Program-made: the position numbers and the translations under genes
Source: an uncultured Oscillospiraceae bacterium
GTDB taxonomy: Bacteria; Bacillota; Clostridia; Oscillospirales; Oscillospiraceae
Assembly: GCA_937915075.1 (NCBI GenBank)
Contig: CALDMA010000157.1
Location: 1-36,472, forward strand
DNA: 36,472 nt
Reading direction: 5' to 3'
Notes under the pieces: generated by a model
What the model was told of the DNA's origin: nothing
Databases searched by the model: none
Seen by the model: only the letters and a program-made list of their open reading frames with translations
Shown here: piece by piece, positions 14,609 to 22,791 of the stretch
Layout of the letters: each line of letters opens with the position of its first letter
How positions within the stretch are numbered: position 1 is the stretch's first letter

Positions 14609-16146
14609 GCTTTTGCCGCCTCCTTTCCCTCGCGGTGGCCGGTCATGTACCAGCCGATCTCATCCTTGGTGATGTCATTCGTGCGGAACTCACCGGTGAT
14701 GTGCCCCTCGTACATCGTGATGATGCGGTCGGACAGGCGGAACACCTCGTCGAGGTCGGCCGAGCAGAGGAGAATGGCACAGCCGGCGTTGCGCTTTTCG
14801 ATGATGCGGGTGTGGATGAATTCGATGGCGCCCACGTCCACACCGCGTGTGGGCTGGGCGATGATGAGCACAGGGGAATCGAACGAAAATTCACGCGCGA
14901 CGACAACCTTCTGCATGTTGCCGCCGGACATGGAGCCGACGGCGGTGTCGATGCCCGCGCCGCGGATGTCGAACTTCTCATAGACCTCCTCCGCGTAGCG
15001 CTCGATGGAGCTGCGCCGCTGATGGAATGCGAAGCCGCTGAAGGCCGGATCGCGCTGCTTGCCCATGAGAAGATTGTCCGTCACGCTCGCGCTCCGGCTC
15101 ACGCCGGTGGCGAGACGGTCCTCGGGAATGTGGGAGAGACCGACGGCGCGGATCTCGCCCGCCGTTTTTCCGGTGACGTTCTGCCCGCAGACCTCCACCG
15201 TGCCGCGCTCAATGCGGCGCATACCGGTGATGGCCTCCAGAAGCTCGCTCTGGCCGTTGCCTTCAATGGCGGCGATGCCGAGCACCTCGCCCGCGCGGAC
15301 GGACAGGCTCAGACCGTCCACGGCGACCAGGCCGCGGTCGTCGCAGACGGTGAGGTAGGAGACCTTGATCTGCTCCGCGCCCGCTTCGCCGGCCTTTTCC
15401 AGCCGGTCATAGAGCACCGGACGGCCGACCATCATCGAGGCGAGCTTTTTTTCGTCCACGTCGCAGGTGTTCTCCACACCGATGAGTCTTCCCTTGCGCA
15501 TCACGCCCACGCGGTCGCTGATCGCCATGACCTCGTAGAGCTTGTGCGTGATGATGATGACCGTCATGCCCAGCTCGCGCACCACGCGGCGGATGACGGC
15601 AAACAGCTCGTCCGTTTCCTGCGGGGTGAGAACGGCGGTCGGCTCGTCCAGAATGAGAATGTCCGCGCCGCGGTAGAGTGTTTTGAGAATTTCCACGCGC
15701 TGCTGAAGCCCCACGCCGATCTCACGCACCACGGCGGCGGGGTCGACCACGAGACCATACTCCTCCACCAGCCTCTGCGCGGCGGCCTCGGCGGCCTTGT
15801 TGTCAAAGAGCACGCCGAGCCTGCGCGGCTCGCGGCTCATGACGATGTTCTGCGCCACGGTGAAGCTGGGCACGAGCATGAAGTGCTGGTGCACCATGCC
15901 GACGCCCATGGAGATGGCGGTCTTGGGCGAGAAGCGCTCGACCTTTTCCCCCCGGATGTGTACCTCACCGTTCGTCGGCTCGTGGATGCCGTAGAGAATG
16001 TTCATCAGCGTGGTCTTGCCCGCGCCGTTCTCGCCGACGAGGGCAAAGACCTCGCCCTTCCGGATGTCGAGCGATACGTCGTCATTGGCGAGCACGCCGG
16101 GGAACTCCATGGAGATATGGCGGAATTCGACTGCATTTTCCTGCAA
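14605..16146 (-). CDS. Bmp-type ABC transporter double ATPase
   Basis: A 513-residue protein with two fused nucleotide-binding domains, energising the nucleoside/sugar importer. The first domain has Walker A GENGAGKTTLM, signature GVGLQQRVEI and Walker B ILILDEPTAVLTP. The second has a degenerate Walker A (IEGNGQSELLEAI), an intact signature (MSGGNMQKVVVAREF) and an altered Walker B (LIIAQPTRGVDVG), as is normal in this family, where one site is catalytically weak. The start is TTG at 16146-16144 behind GTGAGGT; the next in-frame ATG (at 16110) would cut into the first strand. It is separated from the upstream lipoprotein gene by a hairpin. Confidence 0.9.
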   Translation of the reverse strand: MQENAVEFRHISMEFPGVLANDDVSLDIRKGEVFALVGENGAGKTTLMNILYGIHEPTNGEVHIRGEKVERFSPKTAISMGVGMVHQHFMLVPSFTVAQNIVMSREPRRLGVLFDNKAAEAAAQRLVEEYGLVVDPAAVVREIGVGLQQRVEILKTLYRGADILILDEPTAVLTPQETDELFAVIRRVVRELGMTVIIITHKLYEVMAISDRVGVMRKGRLIGVENTCDVDEKKLASMMVGRPVLYDRLEKAGEAGAEQIKVSYLTVCDDRGLVAVDGLSLSVRAGEVLGIAAIEGNGQSELLEAITGMRRIERGTVEVCGQNVTGKTAGEIRAVGLSHIPEDRLATGVSRSASVTDNLLMGKQRDPAFSGFAFHQRRSSIERYAEEVYEKFDIRGAGIDTAVGSMSGGNMQKVVVAREFSFDSPVLIIAQPTRGVDVGAIEFIHTRIIEKRNAGCAILLCSADLDEVFRLSDRIITMYEGHITGEFRTNDITKDEIGWYMTGHREGKEAAKA

Positions 16147-16180
16147 GGCTCGTTACCTCACTTTCTTTGGAATAGAGGAA

Positions 16181-16204
16181 GCGGCGCGGCTTCTGCCGCG
16201 CCGC
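16181..16204 (-). terminator. Intra-operon hairpin between lipoprotein and ATPase genes
   Basis: A 9-bp GC stem (16181-16189 / 16196-16204) in the 92-bp gap is followed on the minus strand by a weakly T-rich stretch. It probably trims read-through or stabilises the lipoprotein message, raising receptor relative to transporter. Confidence 0.55.
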
Positions 16205-16238
16205 AAGGGTTGCTGTCGGTTGAGGAAAGGGAAGGTGC

Positions 16239-17264
16239 TTACGCGCGCGTGGTATCGACCGTGATCTCGCCGGAGGCGATCTTCGCGGCCAGCTCCTCAA
16301 CGGCGGCCTTGACCTCGTCGGGGACCTGCTGGGTCATGCCGCTGTCGCCGTAGCCGATGCCGACGTAGCCGGTCGCCATGTCGGCGGTCCAGGTGGTGCC
16401 GAAGCGGCTGTCGCCCGCAAGATAGGCCTTGACGGCGTCATAGATGGAGCTGCCGACCTCCTTCTTCATCGAGCAGATGATGACCTCGGGGTCGATGTAC
16501 TTCTGGTCGCTGTCCACGCCGATGGCGTAGAAGCCCTTCTCCTTGGCGGCCTCAAACACGCCGTCACCGCAGGCGGAGGCGATCTGGAAGATGACGTCCG
16601 CGCCCTGGTCGTTCAGCGCGATGGCGCAGTCCTTGCCGACGGCGGGATCGTCGTAGGTGTTGGAGTAGTTCTTCACCACGCTGATCGCCTTGCCGTTCTC
16701 AGTGCCGTAATACTCGGCGCCCTGCGTGTAGCCGACGATGAAGTCGTTGATGGTGTCGGCGTCCTCGCCGCCGACCGCGCCGACCACGCCGGTCTCAGAG
16801 ACCGCGGCGGCGATGTAGCCCGCGAGGAAGCTGCCCTCATTCTGGGCGTAGGTGATGTTGAGCACGTTGGAAACGGGCGCGCTGGTGGCGTTATCGACCC
16901 AGATCCAGTTGACCTCGGGATAGTCGGGCGCGATGGTCTCGACGTTGTAGAACTCCCAGCCGACGCAGACGACGATGTTCGCCTTCTCGGCGGCGTTCTT
17001 CATCTGAATGTCGTGGTTCTCGTTGTTGCACTCGATGACGATGGGCGTCACGCCGAGGTCGGCGACCATGCGGTCCAGGCCCTCCTTGGAGGAGTCGTAG
17101 AAGCTGCGGTCGCCGAGCTTGCCGGCCACGACCAGCGCGACGGTCAGGCCGTCGGCGTCGCCGCCGTTGCCGGCATCGTCGATGGGCGCGTCGTCCTTCT
17201 TGCCGCAGGCGGCAAGGCTGAGCACCATGACGGCGCACAGCAGCACAGAGAGTAGCTTTTTCAT
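16239..17264 (-). CDS. BMP-family (Med/PnrA-like) nucleoside-binding lipoprotein
   Basis: A 341-residue lipoprotein. The signal peptide with lipobox LSLAAC is processed at Cys20, anchoring the receptor on the outer face of the membrane. The mature part is a two-lobed periplasmic-binding fold of the basic membrane protein family; characterised relatives bind purine nucleosides. Family features include GKLGDRSFYDSSKEGL, WIWVDNATSAPVSNV, EGSFLAGYIAA and GVDSDQKYIDP. ATG 17264 opens the importer operon. It is read from a promoter at 17363-17335 with a leader of about 60 nt containing a 9-bp hairpin. Confidence 0.92.
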   Translation of the reverse strand: MKKLLSVLLCAVMVLSLAACGKKDDAPIDDAGNGGDADGLTVALVVAGKLGDRSFYDSSKEGLDRMVADLGVTPIVIECNNENHDIQMKNAAEKANIVVCVGWEFYNVETIAPDYPEVNWIWVDNATSAPVSNVLNITYAQNEGSFLAGYIAAAVSETGVVGAVGGEDADTINDFIVGYTQGAEYYGTENGKAISVVKNYSNTYDDPAVGKDCAIALNDQGADVIFQIASACGDGVFEAAKEKGFYAIGVDSDQKYIDPEVIICSMKKEVGSSIYDAVKAYLAGDSRFGTTWTADMATGYVGIGYGDSGMTQQVPDEVKAAVEELAAKIASGEITVDTTRA

Positions 17265-17295
17265 TCCAATTTACCTCTTCAAAACGTTGTAGTCT

Positions 17296-17325
17296 CTGCG
17301 CGGCGGATGCAAGAGAGCCGCGCAG
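17296..17325 (-). promoter_or_regulatory. Hairpin in the lipoprotein gene 5' leader
   Basis: CTGCGCGGC (17296-17304) pairs with GCCGCGCAG (17317-17325), leaving a 12-nt loop. A third copy of the GCGCGGC core lies at 17350-17356, inside the promoter spacer. It is too small for the known purine riboswitch and lacks its conserved loops. It may be an mRNA stability element. Confidence 0.4.
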
Positions 17326-17334
17326 GTATGCTCT

Positions 17335-17363
17335 ATTATAGGCATTCCCGCGCGGCTTTGCAA
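17335..17363 (-). promoter_or_regulatory. Promoter of the Bmp importer operon
   Basis: On the minus strand, TTGCAA (17363-17358), a 17-bp spacer and a perfect TATAAT (17340-17335). Confidence 0.7.
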
Positions 17364-17396
17364 GACATATCGCAAAAATCGCGTTGTATTTTGTGC

Positions 17397-17831
17397 TCAG
17401 GAGGAGGCTTTTTCGCCCAGCGCCTCGCGCAGCGTGCGCCAGCCGAGCATGGCGCACTTCACGCGCGCGGGCATGTGGGAGACGTCGCGCAGGGCGGAGG
17501 CCTCCTCAAGGCTGTCGATCTCCTCCTCGCTCGCCTCGCCGCGGATCATGCGCAGAAAGAGGTCGCCGAGCCACAGAGCCTCCTCACGGCTTTTGCCGAC
17601 GATCATGCCGAGCATGATATCGGTGGAGGCCTGCGAGATGGCGCAGCCGTCGCCGACAAAGGCCCCGTCGGCGATGGTATCGCCATCGAGCTTGAGCTTG
17701 AGCCGGATCTCGTCGCCGCAGCTCGGGTTCACGCCGTCGAGCACGAGATCGGCGTCCGGCAGATCGTGCTTGAACTCCGGACGGACGTTGTGCTCGGTGA
17801 GGATCTCGTTGTAGAAGGGATTAGTCGTCAT
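17397..17831 (-). CDS. sufU: SufU Fe-S assembly / sulfur-transfer protein
   Basis: A 144-residue NifU-like protein of the Gram-positive SufU type. It accepts persulfide sulfur from SufS, usually through a zinc-dependent exchange, and passes it on for Fe-S cluster assembly on SufBCD. The zinc/cluster ligands are visible: Cys38 and Asp40 in NPSCGDEI, Cys63 in GDGCAISQAS and Cys126 in ARVKCAML. The length and the insert between the second and third Cys match SufU rather than IscU. ATG 17831 overlaps the end of sufS by 11 bp. It is the last gene of the suf operon. No convincing terminator is seen before the next promoter, so some read-through into the Bmp operon is possible. Confidence 0.93.
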   Translation of the reverse strand: MTTNPFYNEILTEHNVRPEFKHDLPDADLVLDGVNPSCGDEIRLKLKLDGDTIADGAFVGDGCAISQASTDIMLGMIVGKSREEALWLGDLFLRMIRGEASEEEIDSLEEASALRDVSHMPARVKCAMLGWRTLREALGEKASS

Positions 17832-19035
17832 AGCCCATACGCCCCCTGACGGTGGAGAGACTGCCGATCAGCCGGTCCACATCGGTTTTGTCGTTGTAGA
17901 ATGCGAAGCTCGCGCGCACCGTGGCGTGATAGCCGAGGAAGCGGTGGAGCGGCTCGGCGCAGTGATGCCCCGCGCGGACGGCCACGCCGTCGGCGGCAAG
18001 CAGCTCGCTCACGTCGTGCGGGTGGACGTTGTCCACCACAAAGGTCAGGATTCCGTTGTGCTCCTCCGCCTGGTCCGAGCCGAGGATGCGGACGTGCGGC
18101 AGCGCGCGCATCCGCGCGAGGGCGTCGGCGGTGACGGACAGCTCGCGCGCGTGAATGGTGTCGAAGCCGACGCGCTCCACATAGTCGATGGCGGCGTGCA
18201 GACCCGACGCGCCCGCGGCGTTGACGGTGCCGGCCTCAAACTTATGCGGTACCTCGGCGAACACCGCGCCCTCGCGCGTGACGGACTCGATCATCTCGCC
18301 GCCCGTGAGGAACGGCGGCATCTCCTCCAAAAGCTCGCGCCGCCCGTACAACGCTCCGATGCCCATGGGCCCGTAGAGCTTGTGGCCGGAGAAGGCGAGG
18401 AAGTCCGCGCCCAGCTCCTGCACATGGACCGGCAGGTGCGGCGTGCTCTGCGCGCCGTCCACCACCAGCACCGCGCCCACGCGGTGCGCCAGCTCCGCGA
18501 CCGCGCGGATGGGGTATTCGCGTCCGAGCACGTTCGAGACCTGCTGCAGCGCGACGATCCTTGTCCTTGCCGTGATGAGCGCTTCGACCTTGTTGAGGTC
18601 CAGACTGCCGTCCGGCTCACATTCCATGAATTTGAGCTGCGCGCCGGTCTGACGGCAGACCATCTGCCAGGGAAGGATGTTGCTGTGGTGCTCCATGGTG
18701 GAGATCAGGATCTCATCACCCGCCTTGACATGGCTGAGCCCGTAGCTGTAAGCCACGAGATTCAGTCCCTCGGTCGTGTTGCGGGTGAAGACGATCTCCT
18801 CGCTCTGCGCCGCGCCGAGAAAGCGGGCGACGGCGGTGCGGGCGCTCTCGAGCGCTTCGGTCGCCTCGATGCTCAGCGGATAGAGCCCGCGCAGGGGATT
18901 GGCGTTGTGGCGCGTATAGAACTCCCGCTCCGCGTCCAGCACACACTGCGGACGCTGGGCGGTGGCGGCGCTGTCGAGATAGGCGACGTCACGCTGCGCG
19001 AGCAGCGGGAAATCGGCTTTGTAATTCGTGCTCAT
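17821..19035 (-). CDS. sufS: SufS cysteine desulfurase
   Basis: A 404-residue PLP-dependent group II cysteine desulfurase, producing alanine and a protein persulfide from L-cysteine for Fe-S assembly. The PLP lysine is Lys219 in FSGHKLYG. The active-site Cys lies in the loop RAGHHCAEPL near residue 360, with the short loop typical of SufS. The HHSNILPW segment binds the cofactor. The frame extends to 19056, but ATG 19035 is used because GGAGG lies just upstream and it overlaps the sufD stop (ATGA). It is coupled to sufD before it and sufU after it. Confidence 0.95.
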   Translation of the reverse strand: MSTNYKADFPLLAQRDVAYLDSAATAQRPQCVLDAEREFYTRHNANPLRGLYPLSIEATEALESARTAVARFLGAAQSEEIVFTRNTTEGLNLVAYSYGLSHVKAGDEILISTMEHHSNILPWQMVCRQTGAQLKFMECEPDGSLDLNKVEALITARTRIVALQQVSNVLGREYPIRAVAELAHRVGAVLVVDGAQSTPHLPVHVQELGADFLAFSGHKLYGPMGIGALYGRRELLEEMPPFLTGGEMIESVTREGAVFAEVPHKFEAGTVNAAGASGLHAAIDYVERVGFDTIHARELSVTADALARMRALPHVRILGSDQAEEHNGILTFVVDNVHPHDVSELLAADGVAVRAGHHCAEPLHRFLGYHATVRASFAFYNDKTDVDRLIGSLSTVRGRMGYDD

Positions 19036-19976
19036 TCGCGTTCCTCCTTCGTACATAGGACCTGCGCGAGCGCACCGAGGGCACGCGCGGAAAAGACTTC
19101 GTCCCCCGCCATGCGCGCGAGCCGCTCCACGGCGGCGCGGGCGAGAATGGCTTCGGCGGCGGCGCGGTCGATGCCGCGGCTGGCAAAGTAAAAGAGCGTG
19201 TCCGCGTCCAGCTCGCCGATGGTCGCGCCGTGGCTGCCCTCGACGTTTTCCTCGGCGCAGAGGATAACGGGGACGGTCTTGTTTTCCGCGTCCTCACCGA
19301 GGAGCAGGACGGTTTCGTTCTCGCTGCCGACCGAGCCGGCGGAGCCGCGTTTGAAGTCGATGGTGCCGCGGAAGACCTTTTTCGCGCGCTCCATCAGCGC
19401 GCCGGAAGCGTGGATCTCGCTCGCGGTGCTTTTGCCGAGCTGCTCAACGGTCAGATCAATGTCCAGCGTGTCGCTCCGGCGGGCGAGGTAGCCGAGGTCG
19501 GCGCGCAGCGCCGCGCCGTCGCCCGCAAGGACGATTTTGTGGTCGGCGTAAATGCCGCCGTCGCCGAGCTGGAGAGAGATGAGGTCGAGCTTCGCGTGTT
19601 CGGCGAGCTGTGCGCTCAGCTCGTGGCGTAGCAACGCGCCCTGCGCGGGATTCAGAAGCTGCACGACGCGAAGGTGTGCGCCCTCCGCCGCCGTGAGCCT
19701 GAGCTCTGCGGCAAGGGGCTGCGCGGCGGCGCAGACCTCAAAGACGGTCAGCTCCGCGCCCGCCTCGGCGGTCACGGTATAGACGCGGCGGCCATAGGCC
19801 GCGCCGCCGTCCGCGGCCTCGATGCGCAGGGGGGCGTTTTCGCCGGAGACGGCGGTGAAACGCTCGCTCGAGAGCAGCGCTTCCGCGTCCGTATCCCAGC
19901 GGACGGCGGCCTCGTTCACGCCGAGACGGTTCCAGGTGCGCGAAGCGGGACGGTTGACATAAATCGTTTTTTCCAT
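19032..19976 (-). CDS. sufD: SufD subunit of Fe-S scaffold complex
   Basis: A 314-residue SufD-like protein forming the SufBC2D scaffold. It has the right-handed beta-helix core (EVCAAAQPLAAELRLTAAEG through DLTVEQLGKSTASEIHASG) and the conserved C-terminal stretch SHGATIGELDADTLFYFASRGI, holding the His that helps build the cluster site. It is shorter than the roughly 420-residue enterobacterial SufD because the N-terminal helical domain is reduced, as is common in Firmicutes. AAAGGAGC precedes ATG 19976. It lies 18 bp after sufB. Confidence 0.9.
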   Translation of the reverse strand: MEKTIYVNRPASRTWNRLGVNEAAVRWDTDAEALLSSERFTAVSGENAPLRIEAADGGAAYGRRVYTVTAEAGAELTVFEVCAAAQPLAAELRLTAAEGAHLRVVQLLNPAQGALLRHELSAQLAEHAKLDLISLQLGDGGIYADHKIVLAGDGAALRADLGYLARRSDTLDIDLTVEQLGKSTASEIHASGALMERAKKVFRGTIDFKRGSAGSVGSENETVLLLGEDAENKTVPVILCAEENVEGSHGATIGELDADTLFYFASRGIDRAAAEAILARAAVERLARMAGDEVFSARALGALAQVLCTKEERE

Positions 19977-19994
19977 ATCGTTCGCTCCTTTCGC

Positions 19995-21410
19995 TCAGCC
20001 GATGCTGCCCTTCATCTCAAGGCGGATGAGGTTGTTCATCTCCACCGCGTATTCCAGCGGCAGCTCCTTGGACACGTTGTCCGCAAAGCCGCTGACGATC
20101 AGCGCGCGGGCGTCCTCCTCGCTCATGCCGCGGCTCATCAGGTAAAAGACCGCGTCGTTGCTGATCGCGCCGATCTTGGCCTCGTGGCCCACGGCGGCGT
20201 CGCGCGTCTTGATATCCATGGCGGGGATGGTGTCCGAGCGCGATTCGGAATCGAGCATGAGCGACTGGCAGGAGACCGCGCTCTTCGCGCCCTTCGCGCT
20301 TTTTTCCACCACGACGCTTGAGCGGAAGGTGCTCACGCCGCCGCTTTTGCTGATCGAGCGCGTGTTCATATAGCTGCTGGTGTTTTTGCCGACATGGACG
20401 ACCTTCGCGCCCGTGTCGAGGTCCTGCCCTGCGCCGGCAAAGGTCACGCCGGTGAACTCCATACGGGAATCGTCGCCCTTGAGAATGCTCATGGGGTACA
20501 GGCAGCCGACGTGCGAGCCGAACGAGCCGGACACCCATTCGATCGTGCCGCCCTCCTCGACCAGCGCCCGCTTGGTGTTCAGGTTATACATATTCTTCGA
20601 CCAGTTCTCGATGGTCGAGTAGCGCAGCTTCGCGTTCCTTTTGACGTAGAGCTCCACGCAGCCCGCGTGGAGGTTCGCCACGTTGTACTTCGGGGCGGAG
20701 CAGCCCTCGATGAAGTGCAGGCTCGCGCCCTCGTCCACGATGATGAGCGTGTGCTCGAACTGGCCCGCCCCCTTGGCGTTGAGCCGGAAATAGGACTGGA
20801 GCGGAATGGAGAGGTGTACGCCCTTGGGGACGTACACGAACGAGCCGCCGGACCACACCGCGCCGTGGAGCGCGGCAAACTTGTGGTCGCGCGGGGTGAC
20901 GAGCTTCATGAAATACTTGCGCACCATGTCGGCATACTCGCCCTTGAGGGCGCTTTCCATATCGGTGTAGACCACGCCCTCGGCGGCGACCTCGTCGCGG
21001 ACATTATGGTAAACCAGCTCGGAGTCGTACTGCGCGCCCACGCCGGCGAGCGACTTGCGCTCCGCCTGCGGGATACCCAGACGCTCAAAGGTATCCTTGA
21101 TGTCCTGCGGCACATTCGCCCAGTCGTTCTGCATCTTTGTGTTCGGACGGACGTAGGTGGCGATGTGGTCGATGTCCAGCCCCTCGAGCGAGGGACCCCA
21201 GTCGGGCAGGCGCAGCTCGTTGTAGATCTGGAGCGATTGCAGGCGGAACTGCTGCATCCACACGGGATCGTCCTTTTCCTTGGACAGCTTGTCCACGATC
21301 TCCGGCGTCAGGCCGGACTCCATGCGGTAGGCGTCATGCTCCGCGTCGCGGATGTCGTAAATGCTGCGGTCTACGTCCGCAACATAGGTTTTTTCTCTGT
21401 TCTCTGCCAT
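19995..21410 (-). CDS. sufB: SufB subunit of Fe-S scaffold complex
   Basis: A 471-residue SufB, the cluster-building subunit. It is highly conserved over its whole length, including the N-terminal SKEKDDPVWMQQFRLQSL, the PKGVHLSIPLQSYFRLN segment, the central EGCSAPKYNVANLHAGCVEL, and the C-terminal GHEAKIGAISNDAVFYLMSR with the conserved acidic/His region at the SufD interface. ATG 21410 lies 15 bp after the sufC stop behind only a weak Shine-Dalgarno (GGCGGTGG), suggesting coupling to sufC translation. Confidence 0.96.
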   Translation of the reverse strand: MAENREKTYVADVDRSIYDIRDAEHDAYRMESGLTPEIVDKLSKEKDDPVWMQQFRLQSLQIYNELRLPDWGPSLEGLDIDHIATYVRPNTKMQNDWANVPQDIKDTFERLGIPQAERKSLAGVGAQYDSELVYHNVRDEVAAEGVVYTDMESALKGEYADMVRKYFMKLVTPRDHKFAALHGAVWSGGSFVYVPKGVHLSIPLQSYFRLNAKGAGQFEHTLIIVDEGASLHFIEGCSAPKYNVANLHAGCVELYVKRNAKLRYSTIENWSKNMYNLNTKRALVEEGGTIEWVSGSFGSHVGCLYPMSILKGDDSRMEFTGVTFAGAGQDLDTGAKVVHVGKNTSSYMNTRSISKSGGVSTFRSSVVVEKSAKGAKSAVSCQSLMLDSESRSDTIPAMDIKTRDAAVGHEAKIGAISNDAVFYLMSRGMSEEDARALIVSGFADNVSKELPLEYAVEMNNLIRLEMKGSIG

Positions 21411-21425
21411 GCCGATGCCACCGCC

Positions 21426-22175
21426 TTACTCGGTCTTCAGGCTGCCAAAGCCCTTTTCGTTGATGGCCTCGACCAGCTCGGCCCCGCCGTTTTTCACGAT
21501 GACGCCGTTTTCCATGACGTGCGCGGCGTCGACGTGCAGCGCCTCCAAAATGCGCGTGGAGTGCGTGATGATGAGGAGCGAGCCGTGCGTGCGCTCGCGG
21601 AAGAGCCGCACCCCCTCGGACACCGTGCGCACGGCGTCCACGTCGAGACCGGAGTCGGTCTCGTCGAGGATGGCGAGCTTGGGCTCGAGCATGAGCATCT
21701 GCAAAATTTCGGCCTTCTTCTTCTCACCGCCGGAAAAGCCCACGTTCAGGTCGCGCTCGGCGTAGCTCTCGTCCATGCTCAGCAGCTTCATGGTCTCCTT
21801 CAGGCGCTTTTTGAAGTCCCAAAGCCGCAGGCGGTCGCCGGTCTTCTGCTCCAGCGCGCTGCGGATGAAGGCGCTGAGGGTCACGCCCGGCACCTCCAGC
21901 GGGTTCTGGAAGGAGAGGAAGATGCCGCGCCTGGCGCGCTCGTTGACCGGCAGGTCAGTGATGTCCTCGCCGTCAAAGACGATGCTGCCGCTCGTCACGG
22001 TGTAGACCGGATTGCCGGTGACGGCGTAGCCGAGCGTGGATTTTCCCGTGCCGTTCGGCCCCATGAGAACGTGTGTCTCGTCGCGCCCGACCGTGAGGTC
22101 AACGCCGTGAAGGATCTCCTTTCCCCCCGCGCTGACGTGCAGGCTTTTGACCTCTAAAAGTGCTTCGTTTTTCAT
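21426..22175 (-). CDS. sufC: SufC ATPase
   Basis: A 249-residue ABC-type soluble ATPase that drives conformational change in SufBCD. Walker A is GPNGTGKST (39-47), signature FSGGEKKKAE and Walker B LAILDETDSGLD, the last being diagnostic for SufC. The frame can be extended to a TTG at 22214, but the ATG at 22175 gives the usual MKNEALLEVKSL start, and the extension would run into the operator/start-site region. It is the first gene of the operon (sufC-B-D-S-U). Confidence 0.95.
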   Translation of the reverse strand: MKNEALLEVKSLHVSAGGKEILHGVDLTVGRDETHVLMGPNGTGKSTLGYAVTGNPVYTVTSGSIVFDGEDITDLPVNERARRGIFLSFQNPLEVPGVTLSAFIRSALEQKTGDRLRLWDFKKRLKETMKLLSMDESYAERDLNVGFSGGEKKKAEILQMLMLEPKLAILDETDSGLDVDAVRTVSEGVRLFRERTHGSLLIITHSTRILEALHVDAAHVMENGVIVKNGGAELVEAINEKGFGSLKTE

Positions 22176-22219
22176 GCTGCTTGCCCTCGTTTCTGTGTCC
22201 GTCCGATCGGACAACTCCG

Positions 22220-22244
22220 TAATCCTATCAAGTTGATAGGATTA
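22220..22244. promoter_or_regulatory. Perfect 25-bp palindrome over suf start site (operator)
   Basis: TAATCCTATCAA (22220-22231), a central G (22232), then the exact inverted copy (22233-22244). It overlaps the -10 of the suf promoter and the predicted start site. It is a typical repressor operator position; an Rrf2/IscR-like regulator is the natural candidate, but none is encoded in the window. Confidence 0.8.
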
Positions 22245-22269
22245 TAAGACGATAAACATACAATGTCAA
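22241..22269 (-). promoter_or_regulatory. Consensus sigma-A promoter of the suf operon
   Basis: On the minus strand, a perfect TTGACA (22269-22264), a 17-bp spacer and a perfect TATAAT (22246-22241). Confidence 0.9.
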
Positions 22270-22314
22270 TAGGTATTTTGAAAATTTTTGCGCCGTCCGC
22301 ACCTGTTTGAACAC

Positions 22315-22343
22315 TTGCACAGACCGCGCCGCGCTGATATCAT
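22315..22343 (+). promoter_or_regulatory. Promoter of the TfoX-N gene
   Basis: TTGCAC (22315-22320), a 17-bp spacer ending in the extended TGA, then TATCAT (22338-22343), 20 bp before the ATG at 22363. Confidence 0.6.
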
Positions 22344-22362
22344 AAAAGCAGGGGGTGAGAAT

Positions 22363-22686
22363 ATGGCAACAACAAAGGATTACATCGAATACGTCTGCGA
22401 GCGCCTGCACGGCGCGGGCGGGCTGCGTTACCGCAAGATGTTCGGCGAATACATGGTCTACGTCAACGATAAGCCCGTGCTGCTCGTGTGCGACAACACG
22501 GTGTTCGTGAAGATCGTGCCGGAGCTTGACGCGCTCATGGCGGGCGCGGAGTGCGGCCTGCCCTACGAGGGCGCGAAGGGGCACTATATCCTCGATATCG
22601 ACGATACCGGCCTCACGCGGCAGGTCGTCGCGGTGCTGGAGACGGTCACGCCGCTGCCGAAGCCGAAAAAGAAGAAGGCCGAGTAG
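22363..22686 (+). CDS. TfoX/Sxy N-terminal domain protein
   Basis: A 107-residue single-domain protein with the TfoX N-terminal fold: YRKMFGEYMVYVNDKPVLLVCDNTVFVKI is the diagnostic core, and a short Lys-rich tail (PKPKKKK) ends the chain. In Proteobacteria the domain belongs to competence regulator Sxy, but the stand-alone form is widespread in Firmicutes and uncharacterised. The C-terminal Sxy domain is missing, so a competence role cannot be assumed, although dprA lies 6 kb away. ATG 22363 is chosen over 22288 because GGGGGTGA precedes it and the upstream codons cover the promoter. Confidence 0.8.
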   Translation: MATTKDYIEYVCERLHGAGGLRYRKMFGEYMVYVNDKPVLLVCDNTVFVKIVPELDALMAGAECGLPYEGAKGHYILDIDDTGLTRQVVAVLETVTPLPKPKKKKAE

Positions 22687-22687
22687 C

Positions 22688-22716
22688 TTGCCAGCACCGC
22701 GCCGCTGTGCTACAAT
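22688..22716 (+). promoter_or_regulatory. Promoter of the YhaM-like gene
   Basis: TTGCCA (22688-22693), a 17-bp spacer and TACAAT (22711-22716), beginning right after the TfoX-N stop. A hairpin in the leader (22733-22765, with core CGCGCA/TGCGCG) may tune expression. Confidence 0.6.
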
Positions 22717-22791
22717 AGACGGGAAAATAAAGAGCACCACCGCGCAGACGTAATTGCGCGGTGCTGCCCGGGAAAAGCGAGGAAGCGAACC

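Noticed and set aside
17265..17334. Purine riboswitch ahead of the nucleoside lipoprotein
   Set aside because: The leader of about 60 nt is too short for the aptamer plus expression platform, and only one simple hairpin is present.
22363..22686. Competence regulator Sxy/TfoX
   Set aside because: Only the N-terminal domain is present; Firmicutes stand-alone forms have no shown competence role.
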